Shown: positions 37,805 through 49,212, counted from the first letter of the stretch. The stretch: DNA of 64,000 nt from Globodera rostochiensis (GCA_018350325.1 JAEVLN010000017.1:1326666-1390665), one strand, 5' to 3'. Made by a program: numbers and translations. The notes: generated by a model from the sequence alone, not told the origin.

Positions 37805-38250
37805 ACTTGACGTTTTGGACCGGACGCTTGAGTTGCGCCGGTTTTGAGACTGACACCAGTGGCCTCAAAGGGCCGCTGCCAGTTGCCTCAAAGGGCCGCT
37901 GGTGTAGCGCGCGAAATTTGGCAAACTCTCGCCTCGAAGGGCTTTGAGTTTGTTTGACCGCCCCCCAAGTTTGATTACTCCTCGCCTCGTGGACAAGGAG
38001 TACTTATTGCTTCCCCCTACGGCGTTAGTTACTGCCTCAAAGGACAGTCACTAATCCTCCTCTATCCCCTTTGCGCACCCCTCCCTTGGATGCAGTCCGG
38101 GCCTCAAAGGACCTCGACTGCTCCGATTCCTACGGATGATAATTCCTGCCTCAAAGGACAAGAACTATATCCCGTGTTCCCAACTTTTCGTCCCCCCGGT
38201 CTACCAGTTTGTGCTGAGTCCGCAGGTTCGGGCCTCAGCTTTCGTTGCCA
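37770..38250 (-). promoter_or_regulatory. Retroelement leader with repeated CCTCAAAGG motifs
   Basis: Between the 5' LTR and gag, the plus-strand motif TGCCTCAAAGGRC (minus strand GYCCTTTGAGGCA) recurs at about 37779, 37861, 37884, 38033, 38100 and 38147. Degenerate forms are at 37932 and 37983, and one copy lies in the LTR (38604). Two copies are embedded in ACACCAG...CTGGTGT hairpins. The spacing and the hairpins suggest a packaging, dimerisation or translational role, but this is inference. Confidence 0.6.
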
Positions 38251-38316
38251 CGTTGTTGGCACGTTGTTCGTTGTTCAGTGCTGCCGGGCGGGAGTTGGCC
38301 GATGCACAGTCCGTTC

Positions 38317-38334
38317 CGTGCCACGCGGTCGCCA
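38317..38334 (-). promoter_or_regulatory. Primer-binding site, tRNA-Arg-like
   Basis: Two bases inside the 5' LTR the minus strand reads TGGCGACCGCGTGGCACG. The initial TGG complements a tRNA CCA end, and TGGCGACCGCG fits the 3' end of an arginine tRNA, a primer used by several Pao-type elements. Confidence 0.6.
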
Positions 38335-38336
38335 CT

Positions 38337-39080
38337 TGTGGGATTTTGGGTGCTGGGGGTCGGAGGCCAAAGCAATAAGAAAAATGCCGTTTATTCGAAA
38401 CGCTCAAACTTGGGTAATTAAACCCTTACAAAAAAGGTGAAGGAAAAAATCCCCAGGAATGTGGAAATCCCAGGGTGAAACCGTGTTGGGGAGTGGGGCA
38501 AAATTGGGACATGAAATGTGGCAATTTTGCCAAGGCACAAAAAGGGGTTTGGAGATGGCATTGGGGGAAAAATGGGGACATTGAAAACAGAGGGGAAACT
38601 TTGGGCCTCAAAGGACCGAAAGTTTGGGGGAGAAGCCCCGGGGGACAATGGGCAAATATGAGTTGGGAGGGAGTTGCCCAAAGGAAGAAATTTGGAAGGG
38701 CCGGGCCTCAAGCAGTGCGGGGAGAACAACAGGGCGGGGCCGAGCAAATGTTCGAGGGGAAGGTGCAGTTGAACTGCTTGATTGTGGGGACAAATGAGTG
38801 AGTGGATTGATTGGAAGGGTATTTTATTGGCAACAATCGTTCGACCAATTTGGGGGGAGGGGAGGACACAGAGTACTTTGGCCTGATAAGGACAGCAAAA
38901 ATGTCACTCAAAAGCACAAAACGTACAGTGAGGGGGGGGGGGTGGCAGAAGATAACAGTGGTTGAGGGGGGGGGGGGGTGATAAACAAGTGCAATTGGGC
39001 AGGGGTGAAAAAGTTGCCCTTCCCTCATCATTCCCCAAAATCTGTCAATCAATTTGATTGACATAGGAAGAATTCCGACA
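38337..39080 (-). repeat. 5' LTR of the BEL/Pao element
   Basis: 744 bp with TG...CA ends in element orientation. Right flank AGTC matches the left flank of the other LTR. It is followed directly by the tandem array of the disrupted Mutator-like element. Confidence 0.93.
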
Positions 39081-39168
39081 AGTCTGTCCGCAAATGTCTG
39101 TCCGCAAATGTCCGTCCGCAAATGTCTGTCCGCAAATGTCTGTCCGCAAATGTCCGTCCGCAAATGTC
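39081..39168. repeat. Right terminal array of the Mutator-like element
   Basis: About six copies of GTCYGTCCGCAAAT, the inverse complement of the array at 25327-25430. It is separated from the element body by the retrotransposon. It is followed by a decayed copy of the GC-hairpin repeat (39168-39235), as at the other end. Confidence 0.8.
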
Positions 39169-39368
39169 GCACCGCGGGAAGGAGTCCCTGCAGGGAAAAA
39201 ATTTTAAAATTTGAACGATAATTGTTAAGAAATTCATCCAAAATTTACGAATTGAAAATCAAAATGGTCCCCCCTATCGTTTGCCAAAAACCGGAACGGT
39301 TTTCGGTTAACCGGGTGTCGGCCAAAACTCGAGGGACAAAAAATAGAAAGATTCTCAGAAATTCAAAA

Positions 39369-41640
39369 TTAAATAGCCCACCCCATAAAGATCAAATTCT
39401 GCCGTTGGGTCTTCATCGTTTCATTCATATTATTATTATTATTGTTATCATTTAAATTAATTTCCTTTATAAATTTACGAACAACATTTTCAGATTTTTT
39501 TTCGACCATTTCTTCTTCACTATTCGAAGAAACAACTCGAACGCATCGATTCAGTTCAAAACCATTTTCATTTTGGCACTTTTCGTTCAATTCCAAAATG
39601 TTTAAATTGCTAAACATATTCGCTGAAACTGTTTCATCGACAAAAAGCTGCAAATCTTCGCGAATTTTTGAATGTCCATGCAATTTGATGACTTTAAAAA
39701 TTAATAAAAATAAAATAAATAAATATTAATTGTGTTATTACGTTCAAGCAAATTTTGCAGTTTTCCATTTTGCATCAATGTTGAAAACTCATCGTTATGT
39801 AAATGGCGAATCCAATTGCAAATTTCTTCATTTTTAGAGGAGCCATTTACGCTCTCAATTTTGCGAGCCTTTTTTACAACTTCTTTCCATTTTTAAAAAT
39901 ATTTTTTGTCTCTTTTTGCTCACTTTTTTCTACTTCTGTTGGCTTCAAATTAAACAAAAATGTTTTCGTGTCGGTAAACAATTTGCGTAAAAATTGTTCG
40001 TACTCCTCCAAATGCTCTTGATCAAAGAGCGGATCGTACACTTCGTCGTCCATATGATCGCTGATCAATTTGAATTTCTTTTTAATTTTGAGCCTCAATT
40101 TGCCGTTTGAACCAGCGCATAAACACAACAATGTTGGCACCCAACTTGTGACTTTGACGTTCGATTGGATCGTCATGCTCCATTCCCAAAGAGTAGTGCG
40201 CCCAAAGGCGAGCATCGTCGGCAAATACTTAAAATTATATACCTATGTAAATAAAATGATTTCTAATTTAATTAGTATAACTAATGATAATGGTCACAAA
40301 TTATATGGAAATCCATATTTTTTTGCGCACTCGGAACAATAAATACTATAAATGATGTTTTTAACTTTGTTTGGACCTTCTAGAGCCCATTTATAACCCA
40401 TATTTTTCATATTTCGCGATTTTTATCCATATTTCGCCATTTTTCAAAAATGCCTTTAATTTACATATAAAAATTTTGATTTTCTCTTATTACTTCAATT
40501 GGCCCCATTTTTTGCTATATTTGAAAAAAAAAATTTCTCCATAAATCGTTTTCGTCTGCCCATCACTCTCTTCAGGCGCGTTTTTGCCCCTGGCATTTTC
40601 ATTCTTTCCAATGTTTCATTCAAATCTTTCTCTTCCAAAAATGCCGCTGTCACTACCAGCTGATACAGTACGCCCTGGTCACTGTGCACAAACTTTTGGA
40701 CCGTAACGTCGCGTTCCCTTTGGTCTGCGCATTGCCTGCGTCCCTGCTGCATCGCCTTTTCATTCATGCGCAGCCATTGGTTGTTCGTCAGCATGAACTC
40801 GAGCAGTTTGTACAGTACACATGCAGTCCGATCGGACGACACGTTACGGTAAGCATCGGCGATCAGCGACTGCGTTCGGGACACGAATGCGCCAATTTGG
40901 CTACTGGGCATTTTAAGCCAGTACGTCGAGGGCGTCGACCTTGCGCTTGGTTTCCCAGATCAACAGGCCGACCGTCAACCGCACAAAGTGCTCCTTGTAC
41001 AGCGATGAGCTGCTCCGGTTCTCCATGAGTTTGTTGAAGCGTTGAATAGTTGTGGATGTAAGCATCAAGTCTATGGAAATGCACACAATATTATTTTGAA
41101 CCGGTACACCGTTTTGAATTTTGACCAATACATGCACAAACACCCAAAATATGTACAAAAATTAATGATAATGCGTTTTTTTCAAAAGAAATACGCAGGC
41201 GTGGGCACGGATATCCGCGGATATATCCGGATACGGGAGACACTATGGCCACACTGAAATGGCCACACTGAATGGCACACTATGGCCACACTGAAATGGC
41301 CACACTGAATGGCACACTATGGCCACACTAAAGGGTCGGGTCGATATTATTTCATTTAAAATAATTGAGTATTTTAAAAGGCTTTTTAATTATTGCCTAA
41401 TCGCATTATGTGCGGGAATTGATCCTCGAGCATTGTCATCTCAACATCGCCGATTATGCCCTGCAAAATAACTTTTGCGCTGTTCTCAATTTCGTTGCAG
41501 AAAAAGTGACGCAAATGTTCGTGCATTTCCAATAGTTTTAAAAAATTTTGTCCATTAATTGTCAATATTTTTGGGGGTTCGCTTAAATTGGCGAATGTTT
41601 CCTCCACTTGGACGGCGTTATTGCAATTCACAATTTCGAC
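39369..41640 (-). CDS. Uncharacterised multi-exon, largely helical protein
   Basis: Successive minus-strand open segments look like one gene: 41631-41386 (KILTINGQNFLKLLEMHEHL), 41090-40913 (IQRFNKLMENRSSSSLYKEH), 40911-40495 (IADAYRNVSSDRTACVLYKL), 40224-39874 (SDHMDDEVYDPLFDQEHLEE) and 39683-39369. The composition is protein-like, with alternating amphipathic helices and no signal peptide or membrane segment. The 40913 and 40911 segments abut with a one-base frame change, so they are either one exon with a break or two exons. I recognise no family. The frames near 39400 end in an Asn repeat and may not belong. Confidence 0.5.
41238..41335. repeat. Tandem repeat, ~50-bp unit x 2 with internal sub-repeats
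   Basis: Repeated ACTATGGCCACACTGAAATG and TGGCCACACTGAATGGCAC blocks lie just upstream of the 41.6-kb gene's last-listed exons, in an intron-sized gap. Confidence 0.8.
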
Positions 41641-41932
41641 CTAAAATTTAATCGTTTTTTTTGTGTATTATGTACTATATTTAAATATAAATTAAGAATG
41701 AAAATTACAGTTTAAAGTGAACCTGGCCTAAAATTTCATCTATTCTACTTTCAACCAAAAATATTTCAAATTTTGAATTTTTCTCCGTAATATTTGACAA
41801 TTTCTGGTAAGTTTAATGGCGAATACTATCTTTGTCTAAAATATTAAAATTTGACAACAAATGTTATATTTATCATATATATTTTAATTTTAATGTGATA
41901 TTAAAATAAATAAAAATAGCATTTATTTGAGA

Positions 41933-42124
41933 TTAAAACGTACCGCCGCCATTCAACTTTTCATCATCGCTTGGAAACCTTACTTTTTCTGGACATTCTT
42001 TACTTTTTGATTGAACATTTTGTTCAAAGTAATTTTTATGTTTATTATTCTTTTTGTTTTTATTTTTTGGACCATGCACATTATTAATAAAAGTCATTAT
42101 AAAAATAGTTATAATAATATTCAT
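41933..42124 (-). CDS. Small lysine-rich secreted protein, ~63 aa
   Basis: Starting at the internal Met (42124), MNIIITIFIMTFINNVHG is a convincing signal peptide. The remainder is Lys/Asn-rich with a single cysteine and ends GGGTF-stop at 41933. An upstream in-frame Met at 42157 is also possible. No family is recognised, and the extreme AT-rich composition lowers confidence. Confidence 0.4.
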   Translation of the reverse strand: MNIIITIFIMTFINNVHGPKNKNKKNNKHKNYFEQNVQSKSKECPEKVRFPSDDEKLNGGGTF

Positions 42125-42159
42125 TTTATTTCTTAACAAAAATTTGTTCAGCAGCATTT

Positions 42160-43958
42160 CTGAAATATAAAAATATATTATACATTAATTTTTATTTAAT
42201 ATTAAATAAACAAAAAAAATGAAATGTAAATGTGAAATTTTAACCAAATAAGAAAAAATATCTAATCAATTAAAAATCCATAAATTACCTAAACATTCTT
42301 TGTAAAATAATTGCATAATAATAATGCTGACGCGAACATTTTGAGCCGCACAAATTGAGCTAGACAAACTCAGAGTTTGTGATTTCATCGTTTGGTTTTG
42401 TTGCAATTGTTTCTTTGTTGGCATAAGCTTATAAACCAATTTATGAATTCAATAAATTATAAAATTTTTGGGGTCGGATTATATTTTAGTTCATTTAAAT
42501 GTGCATTTTTGCAAAAAGTTTCGCCGGCGGCGTCATTTTCTTTTTTTGCCCCCTCCCGGCCAAAAAATTGTTTTCTGGCCGCGTCCCTTCTCTTCATAAG
42601 TGTCCCTTATTCAACGGGTAAATTCAGTCGCCATAATTTATGCAAAAATGAAAAGGGCATCGTTCGTTCGGTGTTTGCGTAAGCCAAATGAACCTCCAAT
42701 ATCTTTTGCAAAATGTTCATTGCCAATAGCTATATGAACTGTGTCGTAACTTATTTCTCGAATGTTTTAGTCCCCAAGAGAAAAAATAATTAGTCTTTTT
42801 ATTGATTCATAGTCGAAAAACAAAAAACATCGCTCAAAAACCTTATGCTTTTTTTTGCAAATTTTAGGCACATTTCCTAATTGAATTCACTAAAACTTTA
42901 ATTTTTTTTCCCCCGGTAGCGCGTAACGGCACCACCGGAACTCTCCTATTCCCAAAAAGCTTCAAAAATTACCGTATTTTTAAAACTCCGATGCGGATTT
43001 TTTAAAATTTTTGAGATCGCAACCCTCCCTTTTGCCCACTACCGGACATTTTATCCGATTTGGCCAACCTCCGGGCACCTTTTGTTTGTCTTGTCTGCCG
43101 ATAGACGCTGTCTGGAGACAATTTGAAAACTGCTCAATCGATCTTTTTTAATTAAAAAATCCGTTCAAAAAATGCACGGCACAGCCGGAAATCCGGCCCC
43201 ACAATTTTTCCCGGCATCCGCCGCTTCAACACATTCATTGTGAGTACCAGCAGCAGCAGGGATGCGCGGAAAATTCCTTTGTTTGGCCATTTTCCAAATT
43301 ACCATTCGCTACAAATGTTTCTAATTGTCCGTCCGTTCCACCGAACACATCCATTAAATCGGACGGAGGTCAGTCACCACCAACCAACCCATCGTTTTTA
43401 TTCCCCCCCCCCCCTCCCCCCCCGTCCCCCTCTTTCTCCTTCATTCATTCATTCATTCTAGGCATTTCCAGCATTTATTTCTGTAACCTTTCCAAAAATT
43501 GATTTTGTGTGCGCACTACTGTGCGACGGACGGCACGGCACGCACATCGATTGTTAAACGAATTCTTCTTACATTTCCTAAAATGCAAAATAACCGAATA
43601 GAAAATGTGTTTACCCAACAACTTCCGTTTTGCGATATTCCATTTTTCACAAAAAAAAATTGTCTAACAAATTTCGTAAAAAGGTGTCTCGAGAGATTTT
43701 CGGCGCGTAGAGTTCAAATCTGATAAATTCTTTTACAAAATTTGTTAGTTTTTTAAAAAAACTTGACTTTTTTCAGAATATCTAATCGGCTAATGAGGTC
43801 TGGGGTTCGAAATCGGTCAAAAGGGTGGGTCAGTTCAGATTTTACGCCTCTCGAAACAAATTCCTTGAAAAAGAACGCCTTTACCCTCCCCCCCCCCCCA
43901 TTTATTCTTTGGTTAAATTCTTGTAAAATCGAAGCAATTTGCAGGTGTGACTTTTGCA
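42160..43958. other. Intergenic with decayed repeats
   Basis: No gene. It contains a decayed GC-hairpin copy at 42913-42938, a related trace near 43095, C-runs at 43403-43424 and 43890, and an ATTC microsatellite at 43441-43458. Confidence 0.5.
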
Positions 43959-45879
43959 ATGGCTTCAAATAATCAAATTTTGAATGCGGAAGTGATCGAA
44001 TGCGACAATTTGCATAATTTGGCAAGGCAAATGGAAACAATAGAAAAGCGATACGAACAACAGCAAAATGTGAGTTTGAACATTGAAAAAACAAAAAATT
44101 TCAAGCATAAGGAATTTTCAAAAATGCAGGTGCCGATAGGGCACCACCTGGAAAAATTTTTTTGAAGATTTTGCGAGATGACTTCCAAAAATTGGCCCGT
44201 TTTTTGAATTTGTCTCAAATTAATAGTACCTAATTAGTAATTTGAACTCTAATCAGCAGCAAGAACCTTCAGGAAACGGCGCCGCTTCAACAATTTCCGC
44301 CTCAACATTTTTGTCCAAATTTTGTGAAGGCGATGGGCAACTCCATGAAACTTCAAAATGAATTTTCTTTAAACTGTTAAGAATAGGCAAACAATTGGTC
44401 AGAAACAGTGAAAATTTGGCCACCAGAAATGACGCATTGGCTGAGGAAAACAGCGAATTGATGGAAATGAAAAAGTCGTTCGAGGCTTCACAGGTGGAGG
44501 GGGACAAATTAACATTTTAATTTATATTTTTATCTATTTTAATTATATGGGCAGAACTTGGGTTTCCGTGGGAACCGGTGACTGAAAAAATATCGAAAGT
44601 TTTAGTGCCTATTTTGGCTCTTTTTTTGGAAAAACTTTTTATGAAAAATGCGATAAAAACAAAAAGTACCCGTAAAAATCTGAATTTTTTCTTATCCAAT
44701 TTGGCCAAAAATGCACCCCTAAAGACCGATTGTTTTTTGGTTTTTTGCAGTAATTTTATCGAATTTTTAGTCCCTCCCTATTTATAAGAATATTAGAGAG
44801 AGAGGTTTAGCGGCAGGGCCTACTGATTTTTTTTTCAACCACGTTAAGCCTGTTTAGCGGTGCCGGTACGCCGTTTTTGGCTTTCTTATTGTAAGAAAAA
44901 AATGTATTTTCCAAAAAATTGCATTAAAACCTGCTACATATTTTCTTAAAATAAATACATATATTTTATTAAATATCATTCAGAAAAATGTGCTTGTTTT
45001 GGAGCAAAAATGCCACAAATTGAAGCAGCAGTTGAATGAATGTAAGGAATTTTTGAACCGAATGGCCATGGAAGACGATTTCCGAAACAATTCGCTTGGC
45101 GCAAAGGACATATTTATTGTCGAAGATGAAAAGGAAATTGCGGAGAAAATTATGGACAAAAGTAGGGAGATTGTGAATTTAATAAAGAAAATTATTAAAT
45201 TTTAGCTGCCGACGATGGCGGCCCCCACAATTCTTCGGAAATTATTTTCGTCGATGACGTCATCCGGAACAAATGGGTCCCCCCAATTGGCCACAACGCC
45301 GTCAAAACTGAGCCGGTCGAGGTGGTGCTGATCGAAATTGAGGAGGTAGGGAATAAATATACCTAATCAATCAACAAAGCTCTATTGAGATGATTGGGAA
45401 AATATGGATCATATGGCCCAGAGGCAAAACGGAACAAATTATATATCATTCGACTTCTCTCGGGCTGTAATATAAGAATTCGGAAAAAAAATTTTGCGTC
45501 TGAAGAGTTACAGACCCGGGACTGATCCATCTTTACCGATGATTGATTTTTTGGATTTATCCAAAAATTAAAAAAACGACAAAATTTTGTGGTTTTTTTA
45601 TTGTTTGAAAAGGAATTTCGGAACAAACTTTTTCTTTTTGTTTTAAATGCCGGAGGCCGCCACCACTTCTGAATAAGTGTATTAAGTAACATTTTTGTCA
45701 CAAAGTTCAACAACAATTATTTGGAATAAAAAATGATAAAAGTAAAAATAATAATTTTTAATATTTAAATATAAAAATTTCTTTCTTTTTTTTAGGATGG
45801 GCCTTCTGCTGAACCGGTGCTAAACGGGCCTCGCGCGAAGAAAGTGAAGAAAGAACCGAAAGAAATTACTTATTTTTGA
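43959..45879 (+). CDS. Coiled-coil protein with SUMO-interaction and SUMOylation motifs
   Basis: About six exons with good GT-AG sites. The first (43959-44069) starts MASNNQILNAEVIECDN. A leucine-rich coiled coil follows (ENLATRNDALAEENSELMEM, then VLVLEQKCHKLKQQLNE). The C-terminal part has three hydrophobic-acidic strings that fit SUMO-interaction motifs: IFIVEDE near 45115, IIFVDD near 45246 and VVLIEIEE near 45330. It also has two consensus SUMO acceptor sites, VKTE near 45300 and VKKE near 45845. The last exon carries a basic RAKKVKKEPKE and ends ITYF-stop at 45879. The features suggest a nuclear scaffold in SUMO-dependent complexes. The assignment rests on motifs only, and no homologous family was recognised. 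A GC-hairpin repeat copy (44127-44150) lies in the first intron. Confidence 0.65.
44127..44150 (+). repeat. GC-hairpin repeat copy with compensatory stem
   Basis: Here the stem reads GGTGCC...GGCACC, whereas other copies have GGTGCC...GGCGCC. The change keeps or improves pairing. It is followed by GGAAAAATTTT as in the other copies. Confidence 0.6.
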
Positions 45880-46516
45880 GGCATTTAATGTTTTCAAACC
45901 ATTCATTTTTATTCCCATGTAATTTTAAAATTTTTGGCCGATTTTTAAAAAATTTCATAATATTTTAAAATAGCCCAAAGCGTGTCATGCATCATTTGTT
46001 GAATAATTAATATTTAATTTTCTGCAAATAAATTCTTTGTTTTTTAGCAATGGTTGGAATTCGTTGGTTAAATTAAATAGGAATTAAAATATATTTTAAT
46101 TTAAACAAATTTAGGAATGGCAATTAGGTCGCTGATTGATTGACAATTTTCTTCAATTGGTTCCAACCAATTTATTTCGTAGCGCCAACCGAAAATAGAA
46201 ATTTCAAAACTTTTTTTTTCTTATATTTGCGCTCGGGCAGCTGCAGAAGAAAAAAGTTTGGAATTTAGTTAATAAAAATTTTCCGTTTATTAAAACAATG
46301 GACAAATATTTTAGCCGCTCGTAGTTTGAACATAATAAAAATGTTTGCAAAAATAGAAATTGAAGTGTCGAATTCACGCGTTTCCATGCCCACGTTTAAT
46401 CGTTGACTTTTGCCTGAATAAACAAAAAAAACTTTTTCCTAAATTTTCCTATTTAAATGCGTTGTGCTTCATCTTTCCTCACCATTCATTCATTCAAACA
46501 ACCTCGCCAAACCATC
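45880..46516. other. Intergenic, AT-rich
   Basis: Nothing recognisable except AT-rich sequence. It probably holds the 3' end of the coiled-coil gene and the promoter of the Asn/Ser/Gln-rich secreted protein. Confidence 0.5.
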
Positions 46517-48174
46517 ATGTCATCCACTTCCTTCTCATCTTCCACTATTTTACCCATTTTCATTTTGTTGGCATTCCATCATTCGTTGCTGTCTGTGGAA
46601 GGTCTGTTCGGTTGGAACAGCAACTCCAAATCGAGCTCGAGCTCTGTCGAACACTCTGACAATTCACTTTCGTTCAACTTCGAATTGAGCCGTCAGCGAA
46701 CCAAAGTTGAACAATCAGGGAAGTGACGAAGATGCTCAAGCAGTACAGCAACAGCAACAAGACGGCAATAGTTGGGGACAGAGCAGTCAATACAGTGAAT
46801 ACGGTTCAAGCAGTGGAAACGGTGTCGGAGATTCGCTTAGCGGTGGTTGGAATTCAGTTGGCATGCAAACGTATGGCAACGACATGATCCAAGCCGAAAA
46901 TTGTGACGATGATCAAAATAACAACAACAATGATCAAAATGATGGTGGTAACGGTGGTCAACAGATGACCAGTACGAATGGCGAGACCAATTACTACTCC
47001 AATTCCAACTACAGCTCCAACTCTAACTCCAACGCCAGTTTAAGTGAAGGGGATGGTAATCAGCAGCCTGGTCAAGGACAGACCAACTCCAACTCGGCGT
47101 CCTACTATTACTACAATTCCTACTCCAATGCAACGAATGGTCGTCAAGAACAGACCAGCGGCTCCAGCTCGGAGTCTAACCTCTACTCAAGCAACAGCTC
47201 GTACTACAACAACTCCAGCAATTCAAATTATCAAGAAGACAATCAACAACTTAATGGCCAACAGGGACAGAACAGCTCCAACTCTAATTACTCCAACTCG
47301 GATGAAGATGATGGCGAACAGCAGCCGTTAACCAGTACCACCGAGTCCATTTATGATGCCAGTTCCAATTATAACACCAGCTCATCTCAACACAATTACA
47401 ATTACTCCTACGAATATTATTCCAATTCCCAAAATTATACACAAAATGGAGGAAATTCAAATTCCCAACAAAATTATCAATATTCCTATTCCCAGAACAG
47501 TTCATCAAATTCCCAAAACTCTCAAGATGGAGACAACAACTCGGGCAACGGTGATCAACAACAGAACAACGTCTTCGAACAGTACATTAAGTCCCTTTTT
47601 ATAGCGTTGACCCAATCAAAAGAGCAAACATTGCAACGGCAAGCACGCGCCCGTCTTGCGGCATGTGTGCACGCGATAAGTGTGTTGCTGTGGCAAGGAT
47701 ATAAAGAATTGCTCGTCAACAACGGCACTAGCTGCAACACTAAAGACACTAATGGTGGAAGCACTGCTTCAACTTGTTCGGTGAGGCAATTAATTCTTGA
47801 CAACCTCCAACAAGAAACTCTGATTTAAAATCTGTAATAAATATCTAACTCCATGTCAGAAACCCGAGCTGGACGACGTGGCGCTGCAGCTCAGCCAAAA
47901 TGAGTTTGGGCAGCAGCTGAATCAAACCGTGGACGGCAACGGTCCGTATGGCTCTTTCGACGGATGTGTCAGCGCTGATCAAGTGCCGACTACTGAGCAA
48001 CTCGTCGCGATGATCAAGCAGTACTCGTACACCTATGAGCTGATCAACGGCCAATCCAGCGGCATCTCCATCAACGAGTCGTCCTCAGAGAGCGAGATCA
48101 CGAGCGCCATCGGGACAATCATGCGCCAGACCAGCCAACTCCAGCGACAACTGCAGAACGACTCGAAGAAGTGA
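46517..48174 (+). CDS. Secreted Asn/Ser/Gln/Tyr-rich low-complexity protein
   Basis: The ATG at 46517 starts a signal peptide (SSTILPIFILLAFHHSLLSV). A very polar region follows with many SNSNYS, QQNYQ and NSN runs from about 46720 to 47570. The exon ends at 47780 and is spliced (GT-AG, phase 0) to 47860-48174, which encodes a conventional globular or helical tail (VPTTEQLVAMIKQYSYTYEL) ending DSKK-stop. Between the signal-peptide frame and the low-complexity frame there is a one-base shift near 46700 that no reasonable intron explains. Such proteins can form gels, fibres or coats, or act as secreted adhesive or surface material. This is inference from composition, and no family is recognised. 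Confidence 0.65.
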
Positions 48175-48989
48175 GAAGGGCACGCCCGAGAATTTGTCGC
48201 AACCCCGTAGTTGTTCCATCATAAACACTGTCGAGAATGTCGTCACCCCGGGCAACAACTTTTTGATTTCTAAAAATTCAAAAAATTGTGGTGCCACACT
48301 CTCCCGTCGTCCTCTTTGCGCACCTCCGCTACACATTTTCTCCCCCAAACACTCATCCCCACAGAAACTTATTTGTTCCGCTCATTGTTTGTACTTATTT
48401 ATTGTAAAACATTTAAAACGCATTTTTTACACATTAAAAATGGATGTTGATTTGTAATTAATTTACAAACATTATGGGGCTTTATATATTTTTAAAATAT
48501 TTTTATTTTCGCACTTTTGAACCGTTAGTGTCTATTTTGACTTTGTGCCTATTTCTGAACTTTTTTCGAAAAATTGGGAAGCTGGAAGTTTCCGGATGAG
48601 CGGCGTGCGCATAACCCATATGATTACCTCCGGGCAATCTTTTACCGTATGCCAGACGCAATTTAATTATTTTTTAGTTTCAATTTTGCATTCATTTTTA
48701 TTTCATTGCTAATTTTTAAACCCAAGCCATTCGTGTTCAAACCCAAGCCACAAAATTAACATGGTTTTTTCTACAATAAAATTAAATAATATATATTATT
48801 TTTTTTAAAACAAAAAATTATACATTTGAACTGTAATGGATACTGCAAATTCTGAATATAAAAATAATTAATGCAATGCACATTCAAAATTAAAGCAAGT
48901 TTAATCATAAGCTTGACATTTATAAGCATTTTTTGTTAATTCACAAATTGGATAATGCTAAATTTTGTTGAATCATTCGTCGACTTACA
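48175..48989. other. Intergenic, AT-rich
   Basis: No gene was recognised. The sequence is strongly AT-rich with short A/T homopolymers. Confidence 0.5.
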
Positions 48990-49212
48990 ATACTTTGTCA
49001 GATGGCCTTTTCTGTGAGCATTTTTTGTGGCCAACTTTGGTCTTTAATTCAACAAATCCACGTTTATTCATTGCCCCAGGGTAAAATGAATAATCAAAAC
49101 GAAGTGGCGGAAAATGTTTGTGCCTATAAAAGGGGCCGCCAAACAATTTGGGGCACTCACATCCTCAACAATCCGCCTAAAAATCCAATACTCCCCTAAA
49201 AACAAGCTCAAA
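48990..49212 (+). promoter_or_regulatory. Conserved promoter block of pre-propeptide gene 2
   Basis: It shares the GGCCTTTTCTGTGAGCATTT, GTCTTTAATTC and AATGAATAATCAAAACG motifs with the 19.3-kb gene, in the same order. The TATA element CTATAAAAGG is at 49124-49133, about 80-90 bp before the ATG. Confidence 0.65.

Larger units (their letters stand above)
26798..39080 (-). mobile_element. Full-length BEL/Pao LTR retrotransposon with envelope-like gene
   Basis: This is a 12.3-kb element on the minus strand. The two LTRs are 744 bp each, with TG...CA ends, flanked by the 4-bp duplication AGTC. The order is 5' LTR, primer-binding site, leader, gag-protease-reverse transcriptase-RNase H, integrase with the Pao C-terminal domain, an unassigned accessory region, an envelope-like gene, then 3' LTR. 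Gene order and the gag/RT/integrase types identify the Pao lineage. The LTRs are identical by eye except for the lengths of two G-runs, which implies a recent insertion. One in-frame stop separates RNase H from integrase, and a frame change separates the accessory region from env. Confidence 0.95.

Noticed and set aside
28232..37847. Many plus-strand frames of 60-157 codons opposite the retroelement genes
   Set aside because: They are GC-rich antisense shadows of gag-pol and env with no domains or splice signals.
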